A DNA stretch of 26,051 nucleotides from NCBI GenBank assembly GCA_001584585.1, contig LSYV01000057.1, positions 592,145-618,195 of the forward strand. The letters are read 5' to 3'. The notes beneath the pieces were generated by a model, which was not told the DNA's origin, made no database searches, and was given only the letters and a program-made list of their open reading frames with translations. The translations under genes were made by a program, and so were the position numbers. This DNA comes from Gonium pectorale (Eukaryota; Chlorophyta; Chlorophyceae; Chlamydomonadales; Volvocaceae). Shown piece after piece: positions 9,159-18,448 of this stretch. Within the stretch, counting starts at the first letter, position 1, and each line of letters begins with the position of its first letter.

Positions 9159-11138
9159 CTAGTGCTGGTGCCGGAGGGCTTCCGCAGCGACCCACGCATG
9201 CACCCTCTGGCGCCTTTCGATCATAACAGCCTCATCGTTTATCGTTGGGTCCGCAGGGTCCGCCCTCTTCGATGCTCCCATCTGATTCGCCGTGGTCTTT
9301 GCAACCGCCGTAGGCCAGTCTATGGGGCAGCCCGCCGCCACCAGCCACGACAGCATCTGGACTTGCCTCCCTTTGTCCGCCTCCAAGCATGTGTTGAACA
9401 CGTGTCCGGTCGGGCCCCAGGGGCAGCCCAGCCGCCGCAGGCACTCCAGCATGGCAAAGTCCTCCTCCCTGACCGAGTGGACAAACGCGAAGCCGTCGTC
9501 CTGTGGAGCAGGATGTTGTGACGCGCGGATATTTATCATGACGTGCGTATATCCATGCAACGGCCACGGTGTGGCGCGCGGATATCCAATTGTGGCGGGC
9601 ATCGGCCATCAGGTGAATCATGAATACACACACTGCACAGACGAACTGCACGAGCCCTGACTCCTTCAATTCAGGCAGTAATCCCACACTTGTCGCACGA
9701 ACCAAACGAACACGCACAGCTTCGTGAGCAAGAATGCAGGAAGGACGACTGCCGAGCGGCCAGCTGCTTCACTACCCACCGGCATGGGGCAGCCCCGCTC
9801 CGCCAGCCACTCAAGCGCCACCTCACAGCCAGACATGGCTACCGGCGTGAAGGCGCCGCTGTTCCAGGGGCAGCCGCACTCCCGCAGCCAGGCCAGTAGC
9901 TCCACGCTGCCCGAGACCGCTGCGGCCTTGAACAGGTCGTCGTCCCGCACCACCCCGAGGCCCGGCATCTCCACCAGCCAGGCCACCACGTGCAGGTGGC
10001 CGTTGATTGCGGCACTGTGGGCTGCATACTGCGCGCCACCACGCCGGCCCGCAGTGTGCAGCGCCTGCAGCACGTGCAGGTGGCCCTTCGCCGCCGCTGC
10101 ACGCCACACAATGTCGACGTCCTTGCCGGCTGGCATCCCCTCAGCCAGGAAGAGCACTGCCGCTACGTTGCCTACGGCAGCAGCGGCCATGAGGGGTGCC
10201 TCCTCGTCGTACCCATACTCAGAGCGCCTTGGATACCCCCGCTGCGCCAGCCAGGCGAAGCGCTCCAGCGCGTCCGAGTTTTCAGCAGCTGCCATGTAGG
10301 TGTCCCAGGGTTTCGGGAAGTCCTGGGACTCAAGCCACTCCAGCTTGGACCGCCAGTCGGGTTTGGGGCTGCCCGCGGCAGCGGCCACAACGCTGATCTG
10401 CACCATATCCGACCACTCCTCATCGTCTTCCTCCTCAGCGCCATCCAGACCAACAAGCTGGACGAGGCAGCGCTGCAGGGCCGCCAGGTCGCAGCCCTGG
10501 GCGACCGCACGCGCCAAGTCCCATGCCTTGCCGCTGTGGGGCTCAGGCAGCTCGAGCCCCTTGCACCGCCGCATCATCCATTCCAGTATATGGGTGTGGC
10601 CGGCCCCGGCGGCAGTCATGGCGCAATTAAAGGGGCTGTACTGCACACCTGCCCAGCTCGTCAGCTCCTCACACAGCGCCAGGTGGCCCCCCGCCGCGGC
10701 GCCATCTACTGCACGACCCATGTCGCAGCCCAGCTCCGCCAGCAGCGCGCACGAGCCGAGCTGCCCCGCCCTGCCGGCAGCGTAGCCGACCTCAGCCGTA
10801 AGCCCACAGCCCACGCTTCGCGCCGCAAGGGCCAGGTTGGCGGTGGCGCCGCTCGCGGCCGTCAGGCACACCAGCTCGTACCGCTGCGCCCGCGTCAGGT
10901 CGCGCATCGAGCCGGGGCGGCCCCAGCGCCACGAAAAGGCGTGGTGGGGCACCGGCTCCGACAGCCGCACGGTCGTGAACTCGGGCGTTTGGAGCATCGC
11001 GGCGATTGCCTTGTCGACCACCCGAAGGCTGCACGCCACCTCGTTGCGAGGCAGGAAGCGAGCTATGCGATATATTATAGACGGTATCCAGATGCGGGCG
11101 GCCGTCGTCGCAGCGTGGCCTGGCGTCGACGCGGCCAT
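9159..11138 (-). CDS. Ankyrin-like repeat protein, copy B (intact)
   Basis: Exon 1 runs 11138-9780 (453 codons), the intron 9501-9779 (279 nt; donor GTGGGT, acceptor CTCCACAG, phase 0) and exon 2 9500-9159. This gives 566 residues with no lesion. An upstream in-frame Met (11174) exists but the aligned family start is 11138. Residues 16-55 are F-box-like. About 12 ankyrin-like units follow, of the style AAA.GHLHVLQALHTAG and WLRECGCPW. An acidic linker lies near residues 230-240, and exon 2 encodes the last two units (EEDFAMLECLRRLGCPWGP; MLSWLVAAGCPIDW). No signal peptide or membrane segment is visible, so a soluble cytosolic or nuclear protein is expected. F-box plus ankyrin would suggest a ubiquitin-ligase adaptor, but the F-box call is tentative. 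The first 164 coding-strand bases from 11123 back to 10960 are almost identical to D, while 10586-10675 is identical to C. Confidence 0.88.
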
Positions 11139-11224
11139 AATGTTGCTATGATGATGGATAGGCCTCTTCAGCAACTAGTAAGTAAATGAGAAGCTTCCTT
11201 TGAATGGTGGAATTCTGAATTTCG

Positions 11225-11249
11225 GTGCCGTATTTGCGTGTAAAACCCC
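11225..11249 (-). promoter_or_regulatory. Conserved upstream element of gene B
   Basis: On plus it reads GTGCCGTATTTGCGTGTAAA then ACCCC, 87 nt upstream of the start codon. Homology with A and C stops about 10 bases further on, where a second truncated echo (TGTAAAACCCTAC) appears, and R1 begins soon after. So the duplicated promoter module is short at this copy. Confidence 0.55.
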
Positions 11250-11305
11250 ACTTGTAAAACCCTACCTGTAAGCGACCGGAGATAGGAGGAGGAGCAACAT
11301 CCCCA

Positions 11306-11730
11306 TACCCCTACTGACGGACGAGGCGAAAGCAAAGGGGCATGCCTCATGGGCGGCTGCGCTGGCAGGAGGCCTCTCGTTCTGCAGCGCGCACAAGCTG
11401 AGCGGAGTGACTCAAAGAACTGGAGGTGGAAGTCCGAATCTCACAGCTCGGCTGCTATGGGTTCCCAGACTTACACTCCGCCAGGCCTGGCGGCGCCTGC
11501 CTTTCTCCCATCCCATCCAAACAACACGATACCCACCACCACCACCACCACGCCAGAACGCCCTTTTCTTCGGGGCGCCAGGGCGCAAACAAATCTGTCA
11601 GGGGCCCCAAACCCAAGGGGTGCAAACAAATACGACACCGTCACCACCACCATCACGATCAAACGAACGAGTGTGTACACCCTAACCGCTAAAACAAGGT
11701 CACGCGCACCAGAAATGGGATGGATGCGTC
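11306..11730. repeat. Dispersed repeat R1, copy 1
   Basis: It begins ACTGACGGACGAGGCGAAAGC and continues with GGCGGCTGCGCTGGCAGGAG, then a GCTGAGCGGAGTG segment, CTCCGCCAGGCCTGGCGGCG, ATCCAAACAACACGATACCC, a CAC microsatellite, GGGGCCCCAAACCCAAGGGG and a second CAC-type microsatellite. The same order is found at 13353 and 19949. It has no long coding frame, no clear terminal inverted repeats and no target-site duplication that I can see. It could be a non-autonomous transposon or simply part of the duplicated spacer. Confidence 0.75.
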
Positions 11731-11739
11731 TTCTCCCCC

Positions 11740-12290
11740 TCCCCACGCACATGGCCCACATGGCGCACGCAACCGCCACCTCCGTCCCCGTTAGAGGACC
11801 CAACGCTGGCCAATGCCGACACCGACCAGCCACGGAACCGATCAACGTCCACTCCTTAAGTTGGCGTTATTGGGGAGAGCACGCTTGCGCTCCCTCGCCA
11901 TGAGCTCAAGTGCGGCCGGATCGCCCGTATACCCGTATGGGCGCTTGCTGCCACCACAGCCCGCATGCATGCCGCCGCAAGTCCCCGCCTGCAAGCTGGT
12001 CCGGTGTGCCGGCACACGGGAGGAAAGAAGCCGCCCTCACCCGCCACGCACTCACCACTCATCACGTGCACAAGCGAGCAAGACGGCACACACGAGCCGA
12101 GCCCCTCACCCACTTCCCATATCACACGGGCCACTCGGGCCATCAACGAGGTGAGTGCATCTCTACACCTCGCCCCGCGGGGGGGGGGCGACTCTTGTGC
12201 AAGCACACTTAACTATGACGTACCTACTCTCAACGAAGCTATAGTACCCTTGCACAAAGCAGCATGCGGCCTCAAGTCCTCCAACGCCAG
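11740..12290. repeat. Spacer block S, copy 1 (R1-distal)
   Basis: This is homologous to 14640-15060. Landmarks in order: CCCACGCACATGGCCCACAT, GAGGACCCAACGCTGGC, GACACCGACCAGCCACG, CAACGTCCACTCCTTA, TGGGGGAGAGCACGC-like, ATGAGCTCAAGTGCGG, CCCGTATGGGCGCTTGCTGC, CCGGCACACGGGAGGAAAG and CATCTCTACACCTCGCCC. Both copies lie in the B-C spacer, so this spacer contains an internal duplication. Confidence 0.85.
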
Positions 12291-12312
12291 GTAAGTTATG
12301 AACCATACAAGG

Positions 12313-13350
12313 CGCAGGCCGCACAGGAGCTCATCCCCATCCGGAGGCGGAGTGTTGCGGTCGGGCAGCTAGCGTGTACGAAGAGGATGCCCTGAAGGAC
12401 ACGCTCGCCAAGAAGGACAAGGGTGATCTTACGGTGCGCATGGCTGCCTTGCCCTGCGTGGGCAACTTGCTGCCCGTGGTTTCCAAACCCGTGCGGCCGC
12501 AGCACCCGGCGTGTCGCGTCGCGGGACGCCGGGGGATGAAGCGCAGCCGTGAGGGATTTGACGCCCATGCATGGCCCGACCGTGCGGCCGCAGCAGCTGG
12601 GAGGCCCGGCGGAACACGAGGAAGAAGGGTCGCGGCTGATGTGAGTTGGGGCCGGTCGGGGAGGACGTCTGTGGTGTTATTGCGGTTAGGGCCGGGTGTG
12701 TGAGCGCGCGGGCGGGAAGCGGTGTGGAGGGTTGGTGCCATGTCGGCAGGACATGTTGACACGGGCAACATGGTTTGCACCCTGCCGGGATTTATGTCGG
12801 TCTGGGACTACTGGCGCAGGGGGTGGCGGCTCGCGTAGGAGGAGACCCGGTAACGGAGGAGCACCCCAAGAATTTAGAGCTGCAGGTAGAGAGAGAAGGG
12901 GCCCGGGGTTTTTCTTGGTTCCCCAGTTCCAGGAGGAGACAGGAGCTGTTAGCATTAGGCAACGTAATGTGCCCCGTTTGTGCAGAAGCAGCATGTTCGC
13001 AGCTGCACGCGCTAACCTTGCATGGCTTGCTAGGTGCCACAACGAGAAGCCGGAGAGAAGGGGTGGAGTGAGGGACCTGCGCTTCCTGACCGGCCGGTGC
13101 TGGCACGTGCCGTTAACAGCAATGGGCGGCTCTGATCTACGCACGGCGCTGTGCTGTCGAGTTCATGCATGGGAAGGGGGGGGATGCATGCGGCACGACT
13201 GCACGTCGCCCGACGCAGTGCATAAAAAGAGAAACCTGCACAGAAAGGGGGAGCCCGCCTCTACGGCCATACACGCACGGTAATGCACATCCAGGGCGCA
13301 ATGTGGAACACGGGATGGTCATGCCGTACTTCACTTTGAGCAGTGCGTAA
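12313..13350 (+). repeat. Duplicated ~1 kb spacer block with gene remnants, copy 1
   Basis: This is homologous to 18449-19948. It opens with GCCGCACAGGAGCTCATCCC. It carries the EDALKDTLAKKDKGDLTVRM frame (12374 onward) that is also found decayed at 5820. Bases 12462-12597 match 19156-19291 with a single mismatch and contain two GCGGCCGC sites. Later parts (GGCCCGGGGTTTTTCTTGG, AGGAGCTGTTAGCATT, CTGACCGGCCGGTGCTGG, GATCTACGCACGGCGCTGTG) are conserved with small indels. Coding-like pieces exist but no complete gene is recognisable. Confidence 0.85.
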
Positions 13351-13352
13351 CC

Positions 13353-13650
13353 CTACTGACGGACGGACGAAGCGAAAACAAAGGGGCATGCCTCGTAGGC
13401 GGCTTCGCTGACAGGAGGCCTCTCGTTCGTCAGCGCGTACAAGCTGAGCAGAGTGGAACGTCCGGATCTCGCAGCTCGGCTACTGTGTCCTACCTCCAGG
13501 CTTTCACTCCACCAGGCCTGGCGGTGCGTGCCTTCCTCCCACCCAAACAACTGGACACCCGNNNNNNNNNNNNNNNNNNNNCTCTCTTTTTTTACCCGCC
13601 ACCAACACGCCACCTCAACGCCTTCCTCTCCGGGCGCCCAGTCTCAGGAA
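13353..13650. repeat. Dispersed repeat R1, copy 2, 5' part (contains assembly gap)
   Basis: It starts ACTGACGGACGGACGAAGCG and follows R1 copy 1 to GGGCGCCCAG near 13640. The N run 13562-13581 falls exactly where copies 1 and 3 carry the CAC-type microsatellite, so the gap is most likely a collapsed or unresolved simple repeat. The remainder of this R1 copy resumes near 14205. Confidence 0.75.
13562..13581. other. Assembly gap (20 N)
   Basis: Twenty undetermined bases. The true length is unknown. Any reading frame crossing it is uninterpretable. Confidence 0.99.
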
Positions 13651-14205
13651 TCTCGACGGTTTCCTTACGGAGCGTAGCGTAGTATATGGAAACCATGGTT
13701 TCCTGCGTTTCACGGAAGTGCACCCACACAGGTGTACGGCTGTTGTGTGTCAAGGGAGGTGTGAAGTCGACCGCTCGCCGGACCCTCACACACTCTACTC
13801 ATAGTCAGGTAACTATTCTGGTGACATACTGGGAGGGCCCGTCTGCTCGTATACCGGTACCTCGCCCGCCATGCCCTGTACTCGGCGCCCTGCTGGAAAC
13901 ATCACACCCTCGGGTGTGCATGTCCGTAGACGCTGCCTTCCCCGTTTCTGGTTCTTTTTTACAACGTAGCTACGTAGGTGCTTGTTCCGAGGCCCTAGTG
14001 GCTTGGAAAGCCTCTGTTTCAGTCCTAGGGATAACAACACCCAGGCGTTCCCCTGCGGTGAATAAGAACGCTTTCTCTGCTTGCAGGCACTTGAGCTGTT
14101 TGGAGCTGTGCATGTGTGTTTGGACCGGATTGGTCGTTGGCATGTCAGATTTAGCCGGTTGGCACGGGTTCGGGTTGACTTGCAACGGGAGTGGCAATGC
14201 TGGAA
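13640..14205. other. ~570-bp insertion inside R1 copy 2
   Basis: The two halves of R1 copy 2 (ending near 13640 and resuming near 14205 at CCCCAAAGCCAAGGGG) are contiguous in copies 1 and 3. The inserted DNA has a perfect 16-bp palindrome GGAAACCATGGTTTCC (13688-13703), the inverted homologue of 4906-5017 at 13838-13952, and from 14085 a coding-like plus frame (ALELFGAVHVCLDRIGRW, then VRFSRLARVRVDLQREWQ) preceded by a plausible acceptor TGCTTGCAG. No obvious target-site duplication or terminal repeats were found by eye. Confidence 0.6.
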
Positions 14206-14340
14206 ACTGCCCTGGACCCCAAAGCCAAGGGGTACAAGCAATCACGACACCACCACCACCACCACCACCACCACCACCACCACCACCACCATCACTATGA
14301 TAAAGCAAAGAAGGTCACGCACACCGAAGATGGGATGGAC
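14205..14340. repeat. R1 copy 2, 3' part, with (CAC)n microsatellite
   Basis: CCCCAAAGCCAAGGGGTACAA is followed by about 14 CAC triplets, then CATCACTATGATAAAGC and AAGGTCACGCACACC, matching 20235-20310 and 11600-11715. In frame +2 the triplets read poly-His, but this is non-coding in the other copies. Confidence 0.8.
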
Positions 14341-14639
14341 CAACACGGACGGCACGGCCGTACGCCACCAACAGCACCTAACACTGACAACCCGCACGCG
14401 ACATCCTCACGGGGCACATCCAGACGGGGGCACACGCTCACGTTCGGTACACACGCAGGCGCGGGCAGGCGTTTACAGACGCGCACACGGACGTTGATGT
14501 GCATGTTTTACGGACACGGCCTCAGCAGTACTCTATTGGCGCTCCGGAGCGCAGGCCCCGGCGTGTGGGCAGGAGGGCCGTCGCCCCTCACATGCCCCGC
14601 CGCTGCACCGAGGGCCGTATGAGGAGCTCTCCCCCTTCC

Positions 14640-15060
14640 CACGCACATGGCCCACATGACGCCCGCAACCGCCACGTCCCATCCTCGTTGGAGGACCCAA
14701 CGCTGGCAAATGACGACACCGACCAGCCACGAAACCGACCGACCAACGTCCACTCCTTAGGTGGGCGGGATGGGGGAGAGCACGCCTCCGCCTCCCACGT
14801 CATGAGCTCAAGTGCGGATCACCCGTATGGGCGCTTGCTGCCACCACAGCACGCATGCATGCTGCAAGTCCCCACCTGGAACGCCCGCCTGCGAGCTGGC
14901 CCAGTGCGCCGGCACACGGGAGGAAAGGAACCGCCCTCACCCGTCTTTCCCACACCACGCGGGCGACTCGGGCCATCAACGAGGTGGGTGCATCTCTACA
15001 CCTCGCCCTGCGGGCAAGCACCCAAGTCGGACGTTGCTCCCCCCCCAATGAACTGCTGTT
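14640..15060. repeat. Spacer block S, copy 2
   Basis: This is the second copy of the block at 11740-12290, with the same landmark order and many short indels. It is followed by the 3'-flank sequence of gene C (15060-15392: CCGCACTCGGACCACC, CAGCCGGAGAGCCATGCC, CTCAAGTTCTCCGACGCCAGG). The last of these also appears at 12271-12291, so this junction piece is duplicated too. Confidence 0.85.
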
Positions 15061-15392
15061 CAGCGCTAGGTAGCCGCACTCGGACCACCGCAGTGTTCGG
15101 CCCCTGTGGCCCTAGTGGCCCATCACAGAGCCCCACCCCTCGTACACAGAGCGCACACGCTGGGATCCTCACAGCCGGAGAGCCATGCCAACAGCTCACA
15201 CGCCCAGGCCCCAACTGCATTCCTACACCCGAGGAACTTTGACCCACGGAACTCTTGTGCAAGCGCACTAAACTATACTAATCTACTTTCAATGACACTA
15301 CCGTAGCCGTGCACAATGCAGCATGTGGTCTCAAGTTCTCCGACGCCAGGTGCGCCGTGAGCCAGCCCTAACCCGGCACACGCCTCCTCTAT

Positions 15393-17392
15393 CTAGCGCT
15401 GGTGCCGGTGAGCTTCGGCAGTGACCCACGCATGCGCCCTCTGACACTGCTCTAGCAGGTCTGCACGGTACTTTGACGCTGGCTGCCGAGCGGCCCAGCC
15501 CGCTGCGTCAGCCACGGCCGCGGTGGTATTCTTGATCGCCGTCGGCCAGTTGATGGGGCAGCCCGCGGCCACCAGCCACGACAGCATTCGAACCCAGTCC
15601 TTCTTGCCATCCCCGAAGGCTGGCCCGAAGCACACGTTTGACAAGTATCCGGTCGGGCCCCAGGGGCAGCCCAGCCGCCGCAGGCACTCCAGCATGGCGA
15701 AGTCCTCCTCCCTGACCGCGTGGATAAACGCACGGCCATCGCTCTGCGGAGCGGGCGTGAGGCGCGCGGGAATCAAGGTTACGGCAACTGCCATGTTAGA
15801 GAGGTTGAGGCGCATGGAAATGCATGCAACGGGCAGCGGCCATCAGGTATGCTAGGGAACGCACACAGTGTTACTCGGAATTATACACGGCTTTGCGCCT
15901 TGCTAGTGAGCAAATCGCAAGGCCAGGTATTGGGAAAGATGGGACGCAGGCCGGCACGACGCGGTACGGCAAGCAAACCAAACACGAACCCACAGAGCGC
16001 CAGCATCCCCCCTCCCCAACCCACCGACATGGGGCAGCCCCTCTCCGCCAGCCACTCCAGCACTGCCACGCAGCCCGGCTCCGCAGCGGCTGAGAAGGCC
16101 CGCCAACCCCAAGGGCAGCCGCGCTCCCGCAGCCAGGCCAGCAGCTCCACGCTGCCCGAGGCCGCCGCGGCCTTGAACAGGTCGTCCAGCACCACCTCCA
16201 GGCCCGGGGTCTCCACCAGCCAGGCCACCACGTGCAGGTGGCCGCTGCGTGCGGCGGCGTTGGCTGCACTTTGGGCGTCATACACGCCAACACGCCGGCC
16301 CGCAGCGTGCAGCGCCTGCAGCACGTGGATGTGCCCCTTTTCCGCCGCTGCACTCCACACATCCTCGAAGTCCTCGTCGGCCGGCAACCCTTCAGCCAGG
16401 AAGAGCACTGCTGCTGCGTTGCCCGCGGCGGCAGCGGCCACCAGGGGTGCGTCGGCGCCGTATCCGCCCGCAGGGCGCCTGGGGTACCCCCGCTGCGCCA
16501 GCCAGGTGAGCCGCTCCAGCGCGTCCGGCCGTTTGGCGGCCGCTGTGATGGAATCCCAGGGCTGCGGAAAGCTCTGCGCTTCGAGCCACTCCACCTTTGC
16601 CCGCCAGTCGCTCGTGGGGCTGCCCGCAGCGGCCGCCACAACACGGCACTTAACAAGATCCAACCAATCCTCATCGACTTCCTCCACTTCCTCCTCCTCA
16701 GCGCCATCTGGCCCAATGAGCTTGGCGTGATAGTGCTGCAGGGCCGCCAGGCCGCAGCCCTGGGCGACCGCACGCGCCAAGTCCCAAGCCTTACCGCTGT
16801 GGGGCGCAGGCAGCTCGCACTGCCGCACCATCCATTCTAGTATATGGGTGTGGCCGGCCCCGGCGGCAGTCATGGCGCAATTAAAGGGGCTGTACTGCAC
16901 ACCTGCCCAGCTCGTCAGCTCCTCACACAATGCCAGGTGGCCCCCCGCCGCGGCGCCATCTACTGCACGCCCCATGTCGCAGCCCAGCTCCGCCAGCAGC
17001 GCGCACGAGCCGAGCTGCCCCGCTTTGCCGGCAGCGTAGCCGACCTCATCCGTAAGCCCACAGCCGGCACTTTGCACAGCGAGGGCCAGGTTGGCGGTGG
17101 CGCCGCTCGCGGCCGTAAGGCACACCAGCTCACGTCGCCGCGCCCGCGTCAGGTCGCGCATCGAGCCGGGGCGGCCCCAGCGCCACGAGAAGGCGTGGTG
17201 GGGTACCGGCTCAGACAGCCGCACGGTCGTGAACTCGGGCGTCCGAAGCATCGCGGCGGTGGCCTTGTCGACCACGCGCAGGCTGCACGCCACCTCGTTC
17301 CGAGGCAAGAAACGAGCTATGCGGTCTATGATAGAGGGTATCCAGATGCGGGCGGCCGTCGTCGCAGTGTGGCCTGGGGTCGGGACCACCAT
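15393..17392 (-). CDS. Ankyrin-like repeat protein, copy C (intact)
   Basis: Exon 1 runs 17392-16025 (456 codons), the intron 15744-16024 (281 nt; donor GTGGGT, acceptor CTCCGCAG, phase 0) and exon 2 15743-15393. This gives 572 residues. Layout by approximate residue: F-box-like 16-55; ankyrin-like units near 84-112, 116-160, 168-193, 200-227, 246-273, 280-305, 313-335, 343-367 (AAAEKGHIHVLQALHAAG), 375-396, 402-426 (LLAWLRERGCPWG), 430-455; acidic linker 228-240. Exon 2 adds MLECLRRLGCPWGP and MLSWLVAAGCPINW units and a basic tail. The GC.W/GCP endings of the units differ from the canonical TPLH ankyrin consensus and resemble the divergent ankyrin families expanded in some protists. Function unknown; protein-protein binding is expected from the fold. 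It is the best reference copy for the family here. Confidence 0.9.
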
Positions 17393-17454
17393 GACGTTTG
17401 GTTGCGAAGTGTACATATACTTATATGGCGTACAGGCTTTTGTAGTAATGATAA

Positions 17455-17463
17455 TTTTTTATA
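17455..17463 (-). promoter_or_regulatory. TATA-like sequence upstream of gene C
   Basis: The coding strand reads TATAAAAAA, 63-71 nt upstream of the start and between it and the shared upstream element. The other copies have no equally good match, so it may be fortuitous. Confidence 0.3.
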
Positions 17464-17493
17464 GAACCCCGTGTTTGAATGGTTTGAAGTTCG

Positions 17494-17518
17494 GTGCCGT
17501 ATTTGCGTGTGAAACCCC
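17494..17518 (-). promoter_or_regulatory. Conserved upstream element of gene C
   Basis: On plus it reads GTGCCGTATTTGCGTGTGAA then ACCCC, 102 nt upstream of the start. It is identical over 17 bases to the element of B. Confidence 0.55.
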
Positions 17519-17749
17519 AGCTACTGGCCCCTGCATCCCCACAACATCCATCCCCTGCCAAGAGAGTCGCCATTTCCGAACCTCCCTTAGCAACGAAGGA
17601 CATCGCTCGAACTGGTCTGACTGGTCTCCATCTCACACCGGCACATTTGTGCACCCAAGACGGGTATCCTACAGGCGCACCCCACGCACCGCTGCCCACA
17701 CCAAGGCCGTTGAGGGCATGCACTCAACGCAGAAGGGCGTGCCCGCAGC

Positions 17750-18240
17750 TGCGCAACAAGAGCTACGCCAGGACCACCAACAGCCCGGCCATGCTCTCCG
17801 CGTACGGCACTGCCTATCAAGGCCGCATCTCCTTTGGTCAACAATGGCGGGTGGGTGACTGGAGCTCGCCCGTGGGTTCACCAGCCCAGACCCCAACACC
17901 ACCAGGGGGGGCTGTTCGTTGGGGAGCTGCACGAACGGCCAAGGCCAGCCAAGAGGCAGATGCGCACAAGAGAGTGTGGCAGCGGAGGCCAGCGCCAAGG
18001 TGCGGGTAGACGCGTGCGGCCCGCAAGGAGGCGTGCCACAAGGACGGCAGGGGTGGGGCGGACCGACCTGGCCGGCCTGGCGCTGCGCCGGCGCCGGCGG
18101 TGCGGTCTTGGCGGTGCGTGGCAGAGTCTCTTGGAGCGATACCTACCCGGCGGCGGCGTTTGTGGCCCGAGCGCCTGCTGGTCCGCATGCACACGGCGGC
18201 ACGCATACACACATGTGCGCCCAGCCCAGCTTCCAGCGTT
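17750..18240 (+). pseudogene. Remnant of an unidentified plus-strand gene, copy 2
   Basis: A coding-like frame reads LRNKSYARTTNSPAMLSAYG and then TAYQGRISFG. A possible intron follows, with acceptor ACCACCAG before GLFVGELHERPRPAKRQ. Downstream DNA matches copy 1 (5080-5615), including GTTTGTGGCC.GAGCGCCTG and TGGTCCGCATGC, but the frame is lost by indels. Gene family not recognised. Its position 5' of the next remnant block matches copy 1, so the order was fixed before duplication. Confidence 0.5.
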
Positions 18241-18448
18241 AACTTCCTAGCGCCGGGGTTACTTAGTTGGGTCCATGGGCTGCCGGCTAGGATGTTTTTT
18301 CTGCATGCCTGCCTATATCACACTGTCATGCATAGATCATATAGAACAAACATGTGCGCAGACGTGCAACTGGTCGTGGCAGCCGTGTGTGGGGGGGGCG
18401 ACGTTTTCCACGGGGTTCACCATCCTGCCTGCGCCAGGTAGGAGCGCG

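Noticed and set aside
9990..11189. 399-codon open frame on plus, opposite gene B (and similar long plus frames opposite C at 15720-16730 and A at 4114-4596)
   Set aside because: These are antisense shadows of GC-rich ankyrin exons. The minus frame has family motifs and aligned splice sites, while the plus frames are R/A/P-rich with no motif.
11306..11730. R1 as a defined transposon
   Set aside because: No transposase or reverse-transcriptase motif, no terminal inverted repeats and no target-site duplication could be seen, so it is kept only as a repeat.
12775..13071. Plus frame starting MHPAGIYVGLGLLAQGVAAR
   Set aside because: The homologous block at 19470-19680 does not keep this frame (indels), so coding is not supported.
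14191..14622. Plus frame with a poly-histidine run
   Set aside because: The run is the CAC microsatellite of R1, which is non-coding and of variable length in the other copies.
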